From the NCBI RefSeq assembly GCF_024400215.1, contig NZ_CP053748.1:682001-746000 (forward strand): a stretch of DNA of 64,000 nt, written 5' to 3'. The DNA comes from Massilia sp. erpn (GTDB taxonomy: Bacteria; Pseudomonadota; Gammaproteobacteria; Burkholderiales; Burkholderiaceae_D). The notes below the pieces were generated by a model. That model ran no database searches and had not been told where the DNA came from. It saw only the letters and a program-made list of their open reading frames with translations. Every line of letters starts with the position of its first letter. Within the stretch, counting starts at the first letter, position 1. Shown here piece after piece: positions 49,071-57,756 of this stretch. Both the position numbers and the translations under genes were made by a program.

Positions 49071-50263
49071 GCTGCTTCTCCTAGGTTGAAAAATTCGGGC
49101 ATGCGGGCGTTGTGCGATGGGCGGTAGCGCCATGCATACATGCCCTGTTCCAATACCTGCGCTTGCAGCAGGACATCGATGGCAGCAGCGGCAATCGTCA
49201 CCGCCAGCGTCTGGCCGGGACAGGCATGCGCGCCATGGCCGAAGCCGAAAGCCTGGCTTCGCGCATCGGGTGCGCGGCTGGCCGCGGCCAGCACCAGCAG
49301 CACTACGTCGCCGGGCTGCAGATCCACACTACCGACGCGCGTGGCCTCGGCCACGAAACGGCGCGTATTCTGGATCGGAGGATCGTTGAGGGTGACCTCC
49401 CGCACCAGCGCCAGCCCGCCTTCTCTGGCGCGCTGCGGCGCCTGCAGGAGCGCGACGATGGCATTGCCGATCAGCCCCGCCGTGGCTTCGTAAGTCTGCG
49501 ACAGCAGGCCGACTAGATTGGCCAGGATCGCTTGCGCATGGTTCCAGCCAGCCGCTTCGGCCTCGGCCAGCACTGCGCCCAGCAGGCTGTCCGTTGCAGG
49601 CGGCGCGCTGCGCAGCAGATCGCTGAAGCTGTCGAGCAGGCACTGGGCCGCGTGCTGGGCCAGCGCCAGCTGCTCCGGGCTGCTAAGCGGGGACAAGCAG
49701 GCGACGAACTGGCGCATCCACAGCGACAGCGCGGGCAGCTGGGATGGCGCGAAGCCGAGCAGGCTGGCCAGCGTCTGCACCGGCACATCGAACGTCCAAG
49801 CAGACAAGCGGCACCCATCCAGCCTTGTGGCGCCTGCCGCCATCGACACAGTCCCCATTCGACCGTGCGCGCCGGCTGCGGACAGCCCGACGGCTTCGCC
49901 GGCACCGGCCAGCAAGGCCTGCGCCAGCGAAGCCGCGCGCTGCCGCGCCTCTTCCAGCGGCAGTGTCGCCAAGGCACGCTGCAAAACCAGCTTGGGCACG
50001 GCGTGGCGCGCGCCATCGTTCATCCTCACCAGCATCCCAAACAGCTGCCCGGCGCTGCCACCCGCGATGGCGGCCGGCACCGGCTCCGCCACGGGACGCA
50101 CACGGCATGCCGGATTGTCCATCACCGCGCGCACCAGGGCCGGACTACCCGCCAGCCACAGCTTGCGCGTCTCGTCGAACACCAGTTCGCGCTGCGCAGC
50201 CAGGGCGGCATAGCCTGGATAGGGATCGTTCTGAGTGACTGCCGCTATCGGATCGAAATACAT
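49067..50263 (-). CDS. Cytochrome P450
   Basis: A 398-residue soluble P450. The heme-ligand loop FGFGHGAHACPGQTLA places the axial Cys at about 348. The I-helix reads SQTYEATAGLIG instead of the usual AGxxT, and the K helix reads E289-V-T-L followed by NDPPIQNTRRF, so the Arg of the near-invariant ExxR pair is Leu. The C-helix segment NDGARHAVPKLVLQRAL is intact. The ATG at 50263 has AAGGAA upstream. It is coupled to the ABM gene and divergent from an ArsR-type regulator. Substrate unknown; the missing Arg needs confirmation by alignment. Confidence 0.9.
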   Translation of the reverse strand: MYFDPIAAVTQNDPYPGYAALAAQRELVFDETRKLWLAGSPALVRAVMDNPACRVRPVAEPVPAAIAGGSAGQLFGMLVRMNDGARHAVPKLVLQRALATLPLEEARQRAASLAQALLAGAGEAVGLSAAGAHGRMGTVSMAAGATRLDGCRLSAWTFDVPVQTLASLLGFAPSQLPALSLWMRQFVACLSPLSSPEQLALAQHAAQCLLDSFSDLLRSAPPATDSLLGAVLAEAEAAGWNHAQAILANLVGLLSQTYEATAGLIGNAIVALLQAPQRAREGGLALVREVTLNDPPIQNTRRFVAEATRVGSVDLQPGDVVLLVLAAASRAPDARSQAFGFGHGAHACPGQTLAVTIAAAAIDVLLQAQVLEQGMYAWRYRPSHNARMPEFFNLGEAA

Positions 50264-50338
50264 GGATTTCCTTTGCACGAGTGGGATGGCTGAAGTATGC
50301 TGAAAAGCTTCCTCCGACACTTCGCCCTGGACCGAAAT

Positions 50339-51037
50339 ATGGATGCACAAGCCGACAACCACCTGTCCCGCATCGCCGGCGCCATCGCCGAACCGGCGCG
50401 GGCGCGCATGCTGTGCTGCCTGCTGGACGGCCACGCCCGTACCGCCACCGAACTGGCAACGGTGGCGGAAGTCGGCGCCTCCACCGCCAGCGCCCACCTG
50501 GCGCGCCTAAAAGAGGAACAGATGGTGGAACTGCTGGTACAGGGCCGCCACCGCTACTACCAGCTGGCCGGGCAGGACGTCGCCACCGCGCTGGAAGCGC
50601 TGCTGGTGGTGGCCGGCCTGCCCCGCCCCGAATTCAAGCCCGGCACGCCGAACCGCCTGCGCAAGGCGCGCACCTGCTACGACCATATGGCCGGCTCGGT
50701 CGCCGTCGCCCTGCACGACCACTTTGCAGAGCAAGGTTGGCTGGAGGCATCCAGCGGCACGCCCAACGAATACCATCTAAGCGCAGCGGGCGAACAAGGT
50801 TTTGCCGCACTGGGACTGGACCTGCCCGCCATGCGCAAGCTGCGCCGCCGCTTCGCCTGCCCCTGCCTGGACTGGAGCGAACGGCGCCCGCATTTGGGCG
50901 GCGCGCTGGGCGCGGCCTTGCTACAGATGGCGCTGAAAAAGGGCTGGGTGGAACAGGATCTGGACAGCCGCGCGCTGAGCGTTGCGCCCAAGGGACAGCG
51001 GCAGATGCTGGCCGCCTTCGGTCTAAGCATCGCTTAA
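50339..51037 (+). CDS. ArsR-family transcriptional regulator (winged helix)
   Basis: A 232-residue regulator, larger than typical ArsR proteins. The N-terminal winged helix DNHLSRIAGAIAEPARARMLCCLLDGHARTATELATVAEVGASTASAHLARLKEEQMV is clear; the C-terminal about 130 residues have helices and two nearby cysteines in RFACPCLDWSERR, a possible metal or ligand site. I prefer the ATG at 50339; an ATG at 50297 would add 14 residues. It is divergent from the P450/ABM pair with a 75-bp gap, the usual arrangement for a regulator of that pair. Confidence 0.82.
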   Translation: MDAQADNHLSRIAGAIAEPARARMLCCLLDGHARTATELATVAEVGASTASAHLARLKEEQMVELLVQGRHRYYQLAGQDVATALEALLVVAGLPRPEFKPGTPNRLRKARTCYDHMAGSVAVALHDHFAEQGWLEASSGTPNEYHLSAAGEQGFAALGLDLPAMRKLRRRFACPCLDWSERRPHLGGALGAALLQMALKKGWVEQDLDSRALSVAPKGQRQMLAAFGLSIA

Positions 51038-51079
51038 GCTGCCTGTCAGACGATGTAAGGACTTCAACAAGGAGTCGTC

Positions 51080-51754
51080 ATGAAAAACTGGGCACGCGAA
51101 AACAAGGGCTTCCTCGTCTTCCTGGCATTGTTTGGCATCTTCCGCACCGCCATCGCCGACTGGAATCCGATTCCATCGGCCTCCATGCATCCCAATCTGC
51201 TGGAAGGCGATGTGGTCTTCGTCAACCGCGTGGCCTATGACCTGAAGGTGCCGCTGACCGACATCTCGCTGGCGCGCCTGGGCGAACCACAGCGCGGCGA
51301 TGTCGTGACCTTCTCCTCGCCCAAGGACGGCACGCGCCTGATCAAGCGCATCGCCGCCCTGCCCGGCGACACGGTGGAAATGCGCGGCGAGCGCCTGATC
51401 GTCAACGGCAAGCAGGCCGAGTACACGGTACTGGGCAATCACAACGAGGACATGGGCGTGGCCGGCCAGCTGCAGGCGCTGCAACTGAGCGAAGCCAATG
51501 GCGACGCCAGCTACCGCATCCAGATCCTGCCGCAAGTGCATGCGCGGCGCGACTTCGCGCCGCTGGTGATCCCGGCCAACCAGTTCCTGATGCTGGGCGA
51601 TAACCGCGACAACAGCAGCGATTCGCGCTATATCGGCCTGGTGCCGCGCGATCTGCTGATCGGCCGCGCCGAACGCATTCTGGTTTCAGCCAATATCACC
51701 GACCGCTGGCAGCCGCGCCTCGAGCGCATCGGCACCAGCCTGCGCCCCCAGTAA
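51080..51754 (+). CDS. lepB: Type I signal peptidase
   Basis: A 224-residue S26A signal peptidase with a single short N-terminal TM helix (FLVFLALFGIFRTAI). The catalytic Ser is about residue 35 in NPIPSASMHPNL and the Lys about 89 in RLIKRIAALPGD; the GDNRDNSSDSRYIG motif follows at about 170. E. coli LepB is longer, with two TM helices; this short form resembles paralogues found in Oxalobacteraceae, so a second lepB in the rnc/lepA region elsewhere is likely. It is 42 bp after the ArsR gene but probably unrelated. Confidence 0.9.
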   Translation: MKNWARENKGFLVFLALFGIFRTAIADWNPIPSASMHPNLLEGDVVFVNRVAYDLKVPLTDISLARLGEPQRGDVVTFSSPKDGTRLIKRIAALPGDTVEMRGERLIVNGKQAEYTVLGNHNEDMGVAGQLQALQLSEANGDASYRIQILPQVHARRDFAPLVIPANQFLMLGDNRDNSSDSRYIGLVPRDLLIGRAERILVSANITDRWQPRLERIGTSLRPQ

Positions 51755-51790
51755 TCCCCCCCGTGGCGGCCGCCCGCCGCCACTTCCCGA

Positions 51791-51837
51791 TTGCCATCCG
51801 CCGCCAAATCGCGCTAAAATGAGAATAATTCTTATTT
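51791..51837 (+). promoter_or_regulatory. Fur box and promoter of the ECF sigma gene
   Basis: A 21-base near-palindrome, AAATGAGAATA / ATTCTTATTT (51817-51837), has the arms of a Fur box with one mismatch. It overlaps the -10 box TAAAAT (51815-51820) of a promoter with TTGCCA at 51791-51796 and an 18-bp spacer. Fur with iron would block this promoter, so the sigma factor and the following genes are induced by iron limitation. Confidence 0.88.
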
Positions 51838-51852
51838 GCGTTTGATTTGGCG

Positions 51853-52377
51853 ATGGCGACGGCGACCACTTTGCAGCTTGATCCGGGCGTGCTCTATCAC
51901 GAGCATCACGCCTGGCTATTCGGCTGGCTGCGCAAAAAGCTGGGCTGCGCCCACCACGCCGCCGACCTGGCGCAGGACACCTTCCTGCGCATCGTCGCCG
52001 CGCGCGACACCCTGCCGCAACTGGCCGAACCGCGCGCCTGGCTCACCACCACCGCCAAGCGCCTGCTGATCGACCGCCAGCGCCGCTCCCTGATCGACCA
52101 GGCGTATATCGCCGAACTGGAACTGCTGGCGCAGGAACTGCCCTGCTATCCGTCGCCCGAAGAAATCCTGCAAGCGGCACAGGCGCTGAACGCCATTGCC
52201 CGCGTGCTGGAAGGCCTGTCCAACAAGGCGCGGGAAGCCTTCCTGGCCCACTACCTGGACGGCGAAAGCCACGCCGCCATCGCCGCCCGCCTGGAAGTCT
52301 CGACCCGCATGGTGCACAAATACCTGGTGCAGGCGCTGATGCGCTGCGGCGAGGCGCTGGACGAGCCATGTCTGTAA
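51853..52377 (+). CDS. ECF sigma factor, FecI type
   Basis: A 174-residue extracytoplasmic function sigma factor for iron-uptake signalling. Region 2 shows EHHAWLFGWLRKKLGCAHHAADLAQDTFLRIVA, and region 4 shows LEGLSNKAREAFLAHYLDGESHAAIAARLEVSTRMVHKYLVQALMRC; LLIDRQRRSLIDQ lies between. FecI-type factors are released by FecR when a ferric siderophore binds the receptor. The ATG at 51853 overlaps no upstream gene; a TTG six bases upstream is less likely. It overlaps fecR by 10 bp. Confidence 0.92.
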   Translation: MATATTLQLDPGVLYHEHHAWLFGWLRKKLGCAHHAADLAQDTFLRIVAARDTLPQLAEPRAWLTTTAKRLLIDRQRRSLIDQAYIAELELLAQELPCYPSPEEILQAAQALNAIARVLEGLSNKAREAFLAHYLDGESHAAIAARLEVSTRMVHKYLVQALMRCGEALDEPCL

Positions 52378-53387
52378 GTCTGCCGCGCAAACTGTCCGAG
52401 CAGGCCGCCGAGCTGGTGGTCGCGCTCACGGCCGACACGCCGCAGGAGCGCGCCGCCGCGCGCAGCGCGCTGGACACCTGGAAGGCCGCCGGTCCGCTTC
52501 ATGCACAGGCCGCCGAACGCATGGAATATCTGCTGGGCCAACTGGAAGACGTGCAGCGTATCGGCGCCGGCGACAGCCGCCCCGCGCGCGCCGCCATCCA
52601 CGCCGCGCTCAAGCCCGAAGCCAACGGCAAACGGCGCGGCGCGCGCATCGCCACCGCCGCCATGCTGGCACTGAGCCTGTGCAGCGCGGCCTGGCTGGGC
52701 CTGCAGCACTATCCACCCGCCCTGCTCAGCGCCGACCTGCGCGCCGGCACCGGCCAATGGCAGCAGCACACCCTGAGCGATGGCAGCCGCCTGACCCTGA
52801 ACAGCGGCAGCGCCGTCAAGCTGGCCTACACGCCGCAGCAGCGCACCGTGCGCCTGATTCAGGGCGAAGTGCTGGTGGACGTGGCGCGCGACGCGGCCCG
52901 TCCCTTCATCGTGCAAACGGAAGAAGGCAGCATTCGCGCGCTCGGTACGCGCTTCGTGGTGCGCCGCGTCGACGGCGTCACCGAACTATCGATGCTCGAA
53001 TCCAAGACCGCCGTGCAGACCGCCGCCCAGGCCGCACAACTCAGCCGGGAAAATATGGTGGTGACAGCCGGCCAGCGCCTGCGCATCGAAGCTGGCGCGC
53101 TTGGCCCGCTGGGCCGCATCGACGCTGGCAGCGTGTCCGACGCCTGGCGCCTGCACCAGCTGGTGGTGCAAGACCGTCCCCTGAGCGAAGTGCTGGACGA
53201 ACTGGCGCGCCACCGTCCCGGCACCCTGCACTACGACCGCGCGCAGCTGGACGGCATCCGCGTCTCCGCCGTGCTCCCGCTGGACGACACCGAACGCGCC
53301 CTGCACCTGCTCCTCACCAGCTTCCCCCAGCTCCGCATCCGCACCGTCACCCCCTACCTAGTCCTGATCGACGCCCCCGCCGGCTAA
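52368..53387 (+). CDS. FecR-type transmembrane anti-sigma factor
   Basis: A 339-residue sigma regulator. The cytoplasmic N-terminal about 85 residues (DUF4880-like, EQAAELVVALTADTPQERAAARSALDTW) precede a TM helix about 93-112, a periplasmic FecR domain about 135-225 (LTLNSGSAVKLAYTPQQRTVRLIQGEVLVDV), and an STN-like C-terminal domain (DRPLSEVLDELARHRPGTLHYDRAQLDG). It should bind the FecI-type factor and receive the signal from the TonB receptor downstream. A repeat element lies between its stop and the receptor gene. Confidence 0.92.
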   Translation: MSVSLPRKLSEQAAELVVALTADTPQERAAARSALDTWKAAGPLHAQAAERMEYLLGQLEDVQRIGAGDSRPARAAIHAALKPEANGKRRGARIATAAMLALSLCSAAWLGLQHYPPALLSADLRAGTGQWQQHTLSDGSRLTLNSGSAVKLAYTPQQRTVRLIQGEVLVDVARDAARPFIVQTEEGSIRALGTRFVVRRVDGVTELSMLESKTAVQTAAQAAQLSRENMVVTAGQRLRIEAGALGPLGRIDAGSVSDAWRLHQLVVQDRPLSEVLDELARHRPGTLHYDRAQLDGIRVSAVLPLDDTERALHLLLTSFPQLRIRTVTPYLVLIDAPAG

Positions 53388-53398
53388 GCCCGCTACCG

Positions 53399-53528
53399 TT
53401 TGCGCCATATCAAACAATGTCCAACCCTGGTGTCAGGCACTAAGGTCGGACATTCCTTGAGCAAAATCAAAGAATGTCCTGCTCCAGTGCCTGGCACCAG
53501 GGTTGGACATTTCTTGAGGTAGATCAAA
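53399..53528. repeat. Bipartite intergenic palindrome element, copy C
   Basis: 130 bp starting 12 bp after the fecR stop codon, inside what is otherwise a sigma-antisigma-receptor locus. Units GGTGTCAGGCAC and GTGCCTGGCACC are framed by TTGCGCCATATCAA (53400-53413), TTGAGCAAAATCAA (53457-53470) and TTGAGGTAGATCAA (53514-53527). It separates fecR from the receptor transcript and may attenuate read-through. Confidence 0.9.
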
Positions 53529-53650
53529 GGGGATATTTTTTGCGGGAATGGTTCCGGTTTGGCGGGGTTGTCCGTCAAGGTAGGTGAAGCAGCGAATATT
53601 TGTCCCGCGTACAGCGGGCGTCACCGTCAAGAACGAGAAGGAATCAGAGC

Positions 53651-56131
53651 ATGTCCAGGCAATACCAGGGCGCCGCGCGCGCCGCCACTTCGTCCCGTCG
53701 TACCCATCTTGCGCCGCTGGCGCTGGCGATCCAGCTGGCCTTCGGCGGCGCGCTGGCGGCAGCCCTGCCAGGCGTGGCCCTGGCGCAGGCAGCCGGCGCG
53801 CAGCAGGCGCAATACGATATTCCGGCCGGCCCTCTGGCGGAATCCCTGAACCGCTTCGCACAGCAGGCCGGCGTGGCGATCGTGCTGGATGCGCAGAAAG
53901 TACAAGGCTTGCGCAGCCCTGGCCTGAAAGGCAGCTATGGCGTGGAAGACGGCTTCAACGCCCTGCTGCGCGACAGCCAGTTTGTGATCGGCAAGACCAG
54001 CTCCGGCTATCTGCTGCTGGCGAAACCGGCCCAGCGTTCCGCCAGCACCGCTGCTGGCGGCGCCCAGCCGGAACAGACCCTGGCTGCGGTGAATGTGAAT
54101 TCCACCCTGCTGGCCGACGAACTGCCGCGCGCTTACGCCGGCGGCCAGGTCGCCCGTGGCGGCCAGCTCGGCATGCTGGGCAGCACCAGCACCATGGACG
54201 CGCCCTTCAACCTGACCAGCTATACCGCCGAACTGGTGGCCAACCGTCAGGCCAGCACCGTGGCTGCCGTGCTGTTGAACGATCCTTCGGTGCGCTTCAC
54301 CACGTCCGAAGGCCATATCTACGAAAACTTCAGTATCCGCGGCTTTGAGATCAATGGCGAGGACCTGGCTTTCAACGGCCTGTATGGCGTGGCGCCAAGC
54401 GGCCATGCGCCAACCGAATTCCTGGAGCGCGTGGAAGTGCTGAAAGGTCCGGGCGCCCTGCTGGGCGGCATGTCGCCGCAAGGCGCCGTGGGCGGCATCA
54501 TCAACCTGATTCCCAAACGCGCCACCGACAAGCCGCTGTTCCGCCTGACCACCGACTACACCTCGCGCGGCCAGTACGGCGTGCATGCCGACGTGGGCCA
54601 GCGCTTCGGCGAAAACAAGCGTTGGGGCATCCGCGTCAACGGCGCTTACCGCGACGGCAAGGTGGGCGTGAAGGATCAGGAAAAGGAACGCATCCTCGCT
54701 TCCGTCGCCCTGGATTATCGCGGCCCGCAGCTGACCGCCAGCATTGATGCCTACAGCGACCGCGAGAACATCGACAACGGCAGTTCCTGGATGGCGAAGT
54801 TTCCCGCCAGCGGCGTGATCGCGCCGCCGAAAACCGGCACCAATCTGCTGCGCAGCATCTACGGTAAGCTGAAAAACGATGCCATCATGGCGCGCGCCAG
54901 CTATGAGTTCAACGACAGCGTCAGCGTCTACGGCGCACTGGGCAAGCTGAAATACGAATACTCAGGTTATGTGAACGGCACCCGCGCGGCAATCGAGAAC
55001 ACGGCCGGCGATTACTCCGCCAACACCTATCACCAGCGCGGCACCACCGATACCACCTCGGGCGAAGTGGGCGTGCGCGGCCGCTTCAGCACAGGCACCG
55101 TGCGCCACCAGGCCGTCGCCAGCTTCACTTCGCTGAACTACGACACCGGCCGCGCCACCGTGTCCAACAGCGCCATTTTTAATTCCAATATCTACAATCC
55201 GACGCTGCCGAAACTGGCGGCCGATCCAGGTCCAGCGCCACGTACCAATGAAACCACGCTGCGCAGCTTCGCCTTTGCCGATACCATGTCCTTCGCCGAA
55301 GACAAGGTGCTGCTGACCCTGGGCGCGCGCCGCCAGCAGGTGCAAACTGAGGCCTTCGATCCCGCCACCGGCGCGCGCAAGCCTGCATCGGCCTATGACA
55401 GGAAAGCGACCACGCCGGCCATCGGCATCGTGGTCAAACCATGGTCGCCATCGGTCTCGCTGTACGCGAACATGATCGAAGGCCTGAGCCAGGGCGGCAC
55501 CGTGAGCGACTTGAGCGCCAAGAACTACGGCGAAACCTTCGCGCCCTTCCGCAGCAAGCAGCTGGAAGCCGGCGTGAAATGGGATCTGGGCGAAATCACC
55601 AATACCCTCAGCGTGTTCCAGATCAAGCGCCCGTCGATGATCAAGAACGTCGCCACCAATACCTATTCCGATGATGGCGAGCAGCGCAACCGCGGCGCGG
55701 AGTGGAATCTGTTTGGCCAGATCAACCCTTCGCTGCGCCTGCTGGGCGGCGCGGCCTACACCAGCGCCAAGCTGTCGCGCGCAGCTGAAGCCAAACTGGA
55801 TGGCAAGACGCCCTACGGCATCCCGAAATGGAAGGCAAATATGGGCGCCGACTGGGACGTTCCTGGCGTGCCTGGGCTGAGTCTGAACGGCCGCGTGGTC
55901 TACACCGGCAGCCAGTTCGTCAACAACGCCAATACGCAAAAGATCGGCAGCTGGACCCGTTTCGACCTGGGTGCCCGCTTCGTCACCCGCGTGATGGAGA
56001 AAGAGCTGCAACTGCGCGCCAACGTGGAGAATGTCGTCAACAAGAGCTATTGGGCTGGCTCCTTCAACGACAACTACGTGACCCAGGGTGCGGGCCGCAT
56101 CTATAAGCTGTCGGCATCGGTGGACTTCTAA
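53651..56131 (+). CDS. TonB-dependent ferric siderophore receptor with STN signalling domain
   Basis: An 826-residue outer membrane receptor. Residues 1-44 form a signal peptide, about 50-105 an STN (secretin/TonB short N-terminal) domain that talks to FecR (AQYDIPAGPLAESLNRFAQQAGVAIVLD), about 145-270 the plug (IYENFSIRGFEINGEDLAFNGLYG and VEVLKGPGALLGG), and the rest a beta barrel ending SASVDF with the terminal Phe. The ATG at 53651 has AAGGA upstream. The ligand is probably a ferric siderophore; the downstream esterase hints at an enterobactin-like type. A FecI-dependent promoter is expected upstream but not clear by eye. Confidence 0.94.
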   Translation: MSRQYQGAARAATSSRRTHLAPLALAIQLAFGGALAAALPGVALAQAAGAQQAQYDIPAGPLAESLNRFAQQAGVAIVLDAQKVQGLRSPGLKGSYGVEDGFNALLRDSQFVIGKTSSGYLLLAKPAQRSASTAAGGAQPEQTLAAVNVNSTLLADELPRAYAGGQVARGGQLGMLGSTSTMDAPFNLTSYTAELVANRQASTVAAVLLNDPSVRFTTSEGHIYENFSIRGFEINGEDLAFNGLYGVAPSGHAPTEFLERVEVLKGPGALLGGMSPQGAVGGIINLIPKRATDKPLFRLTTDYTSRGQYGVHADVGQRFGENKRWGIRVNGAYRDGKVGVKDQEKERILASVALDYRGPQLTASIDAYSDRENIDNGSSWMAKFPASGVIAPPKTGTNLLRSIYGKLKNDAIMARASYEFNDSVSVYGALGKLKYEYSGYVNGTRAAIENTAGDYSANTYHQRGTTDTTSGEVGVRGRFSTGTVRHQAVASFTSLNYDTGRATVSNSAIFNSNIYNPTLPKLAADPGPAPRTNETTLRSFAFADTMSFAEDKVLLTLGARRQQVQTEAFDPATGARKPASAYDRKATTPAIGIVVKPWSPSVSLYANMIEGLSQGGTVSDLSAKNYGETFAPFRSKQLEAGVKWDLGEITNTLSVFQIKRPSMIKNVATNTYSDDGEQRNRGAEWNLFGQINPSLRLLGGAAYTSAKLSRAAEAKLDGKTPYGIPKWKANMGADWDVPGVPGLSLNGRVVYTGSQFVNNANTQKIGSWTRFDLGARFVTRVMEKELQLRANVENVVNKSYWAGSFNDNYVTQGAGRIYKLSASVDF

Positions 56132-57168
56132 TGAAGAACTCTCAAACGAAAAAGGCGCCCGCGCGGCGCCGCTGGCTGGGTAGCGCCGCCGCCCTGGCGG
56201 TAGCCGGGCTGGCGCCGGCCTTTGCCGCGACAGCAGCAACCAAAGGCAATGCGACGGAAAAAGGCGGCGCGGCGGACAAGGCTGGCGACAAGCCTGCCGC
56301 AGGCAATGCCGGCGCGGTCGTCGATGGCGCCTGGGTGCAGGCCGCGCTGCCGCAAGCGCAGCAAACCGACCTGCGCTCGCGCAACACCGGCCAGCACTAC
56401 CGCATCTTCATCAGTATTCCCGACACGCCTGCGCCGGCCGCAGGCCATCCGGTAATTTATGCGCTGGACGGCAACGCCTCCTTCCCTTCGCTGGCCCTGA
56501 TGGCGCGCACCGTCGCGCGCCGCAGCAAAGTGACGGGGCGCACTGCGCCGGTTGTCGTCGGCATCGGCTACGCCAGCGGCGAGGACTACGACGGCGTGGC
56601 GCGCAGCCGCGACTACACGCCACCCTCGTCCAAGGCTAGCGACAAGGAAGGCGGCGCGGACCGCTTCCTCGACTTCATCGAACAGGAACTCAAGCCGCGG
56701 ATTGCCGCGCTGGCGAAAGTCGATCCTCAGCGCCAGGCGCTGTTCGGCCATTCCTACGGCGGCCTGTTCACCCTGCACGCCCTGTTCACGCGCCCTGCCG
56801 CCTTCCAGACCTTTATCGCGGCCAGCCCTTCGATCTGGTGGGGCGAGCGCTTCATCCTCAGCGAGCAGGCCGGACTTGCCGCGCGCGCAGCCGCCGCAAC
56901 GCGCAAGCCGCAGCTGCTGTTGACGGTGGGCGAGCTGGAACAGGCGGTCGCGCCGGGCAAGCAGCTCAGCGAACGCAGCGCCATGCTGATGGAAAAGCGC
57001 ATGGTCGATGCGGCGCGCGATCTGGCAGCGGACCTGCAAAAGCAGTCCGCTCCGGATACCGGCAAGGCTGCTCTGACCCGCGTGCGCTTCCTTGCGCTGG
57101 CAGGCGAAGACCACGGTTCCGCCTTGTTCCCGGCCCTCTCGCGTGGCCTGGAATTCTTCCTGGAGTAG
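56131..57168 (+). CDS. Secreted siderophore esterase-like alpha/beta hydrolase (IroE/Fes type)
   Basis: A 345-residue periplasmic hydrolase. The start carries an ARRRWLGS motif followed by a hydrophobic stretch, which fits a Tat or Sec signal. The serine hydrolase motif GHSYGG has its nucleophile at about 208 and a likely catalytic His at about 328 in AGEDHGS; VIYALDGNASFPSL is the oxyanion-loop segment of this family. Esterases of this type cleave trilactone siderophores such as enterobactin to free iron. It overlaps the receptor stop by one base (TAATG), supporting a joint function. Confidence 0.85.
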   Translation: MKNSQTKKAPARRRWLGSAAALAVAGLAPAFAATAATKGNATEKGGAADKAGDKPAAGNAGAVVDGAWVQAALPQAQQTDLRSRNTGQHYRIFISIPDTPAPAAGHPVIYALDGNASFPSLALMARTVARRSKVTGRTAPVVVGIGYASGEDYDGVARSRDYTPPSSKASDKEGGADRFLDFIEQELKPRIAALAKVDPQRQALFGHSYGGLFTLHALFTRPAAFQTFIAASPSIWWGERFILSEQAGLAARAAAATRKPQLLLTVGELEQAVAPGKQLSERSAMLMEKRMVDAARDLAADLQKQSAPDTGKAALTRVRFLALAGEDHGSALFPALSRGLEFFLE

Positions 57169-57170
57169 GC

Positions 57171-57452
57171 ATGGACGGCAGGATCATCCTTCTGGCGCTG
57201 GCCGTGAACGCGGCCTCCATCATCTGTTTCTATCTGTCGGTGGAGCGCCAGCAATGGCTGGCGCAGCCTCTGCCCGCGCGGCCGGGGCGCTGGGCGGGCA
57301 GCATCCTGATGCTGGGGACCGTCCTGCTGTGGTGGTCGCAAGCCACTTTCAGCACCACGCTGTTCGCGGTGCTGACCATCTCCATGCTGCTTGGCTCCCT
57401 CGTCCCCTATCTGGCCGCCCTGCGCACCATACTGAAAGGACGGCAGCCATGA
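57171..57452 (+). CDS. Small membrane protein of the iron locus (DUF3325-like)
   Basis: A 93-residue protein with about three TM helices (GRIILLALAVNAASIICFYLSV, GSILMLGTVLLWWSQ and LFAVLTISMLLGSLVPYLAAL). Such small proteins of the DUF3325 kind commonly sit between a TonB receptor and a PepSY protein. The match is from position and topology, since I cannot run an alignment. It begins 2 bp after the esterase stop and overlaps the next gene by 4 bp (ATGA). Function unknown. Confidence 0.72.
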   Translation: MDGRIILLALAVNAASIICFYLSVERQQWLAQPLPARPGRWAGSILMLGTVLLWWSQATFSTTLFAVLTISMLLGSLVPYLAALRTILKGRQP

Positions 57453-57748
57453 GCGGCAAGGCCAAGAACACCATCCAGCCCGACTGGATCAGCAAGACCC
57501 TGGCCGGCGTGCTGCTCGGCTTCGCCCTGTGCATCGCCATCAGCGGCCTGTTCGCCTGGCTGACGCCGGGCGGCCCCGCCGCGCCGCAGAAATCGCAGGC
57601 GACGATGTGGATCACCATGCCCGTCTGGGGCGCGGCCCTCAGCTTTGTCTATTTGTTCCGCAGCGGCGCGCAAGCCTGGCGCTGGCTGGGCGGCGCCACC
57701 GTCCTGGCCTACGCCCTGCTTGCGGCCTGCCGCCACTTCCTTCAATGA
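57449..57748 (+). CDS. Small membrane protein of the iron locus (DUF3649-like)
   Basis: A 99-residue protein with about three TM helices (LAGVLLGFALCIAISGLFAWL, MWITMPVWGAALSFVYLFRS, WLGGATVLAYALLAACRHFL). In related clusters this position holds a DUF3649-type protein noted as an iron-uptake partner. Its start overlaps the previous gene by 4 bp, and the PepSY gene begins 8 bp after its stop. Function unknown; the family label is tentative. Confidence 0.72.
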   Translation: MSGKAKNTIQPDWISKTLAGVLLGFALCIAISGLFAWLTPGGPAAPQKSQATMWITMPVWGAALSFVYLFRSGAQAWRWLGGATVLAYALLAACRHFLQ

Positions 57749-57756
57749 GCTAGCCC

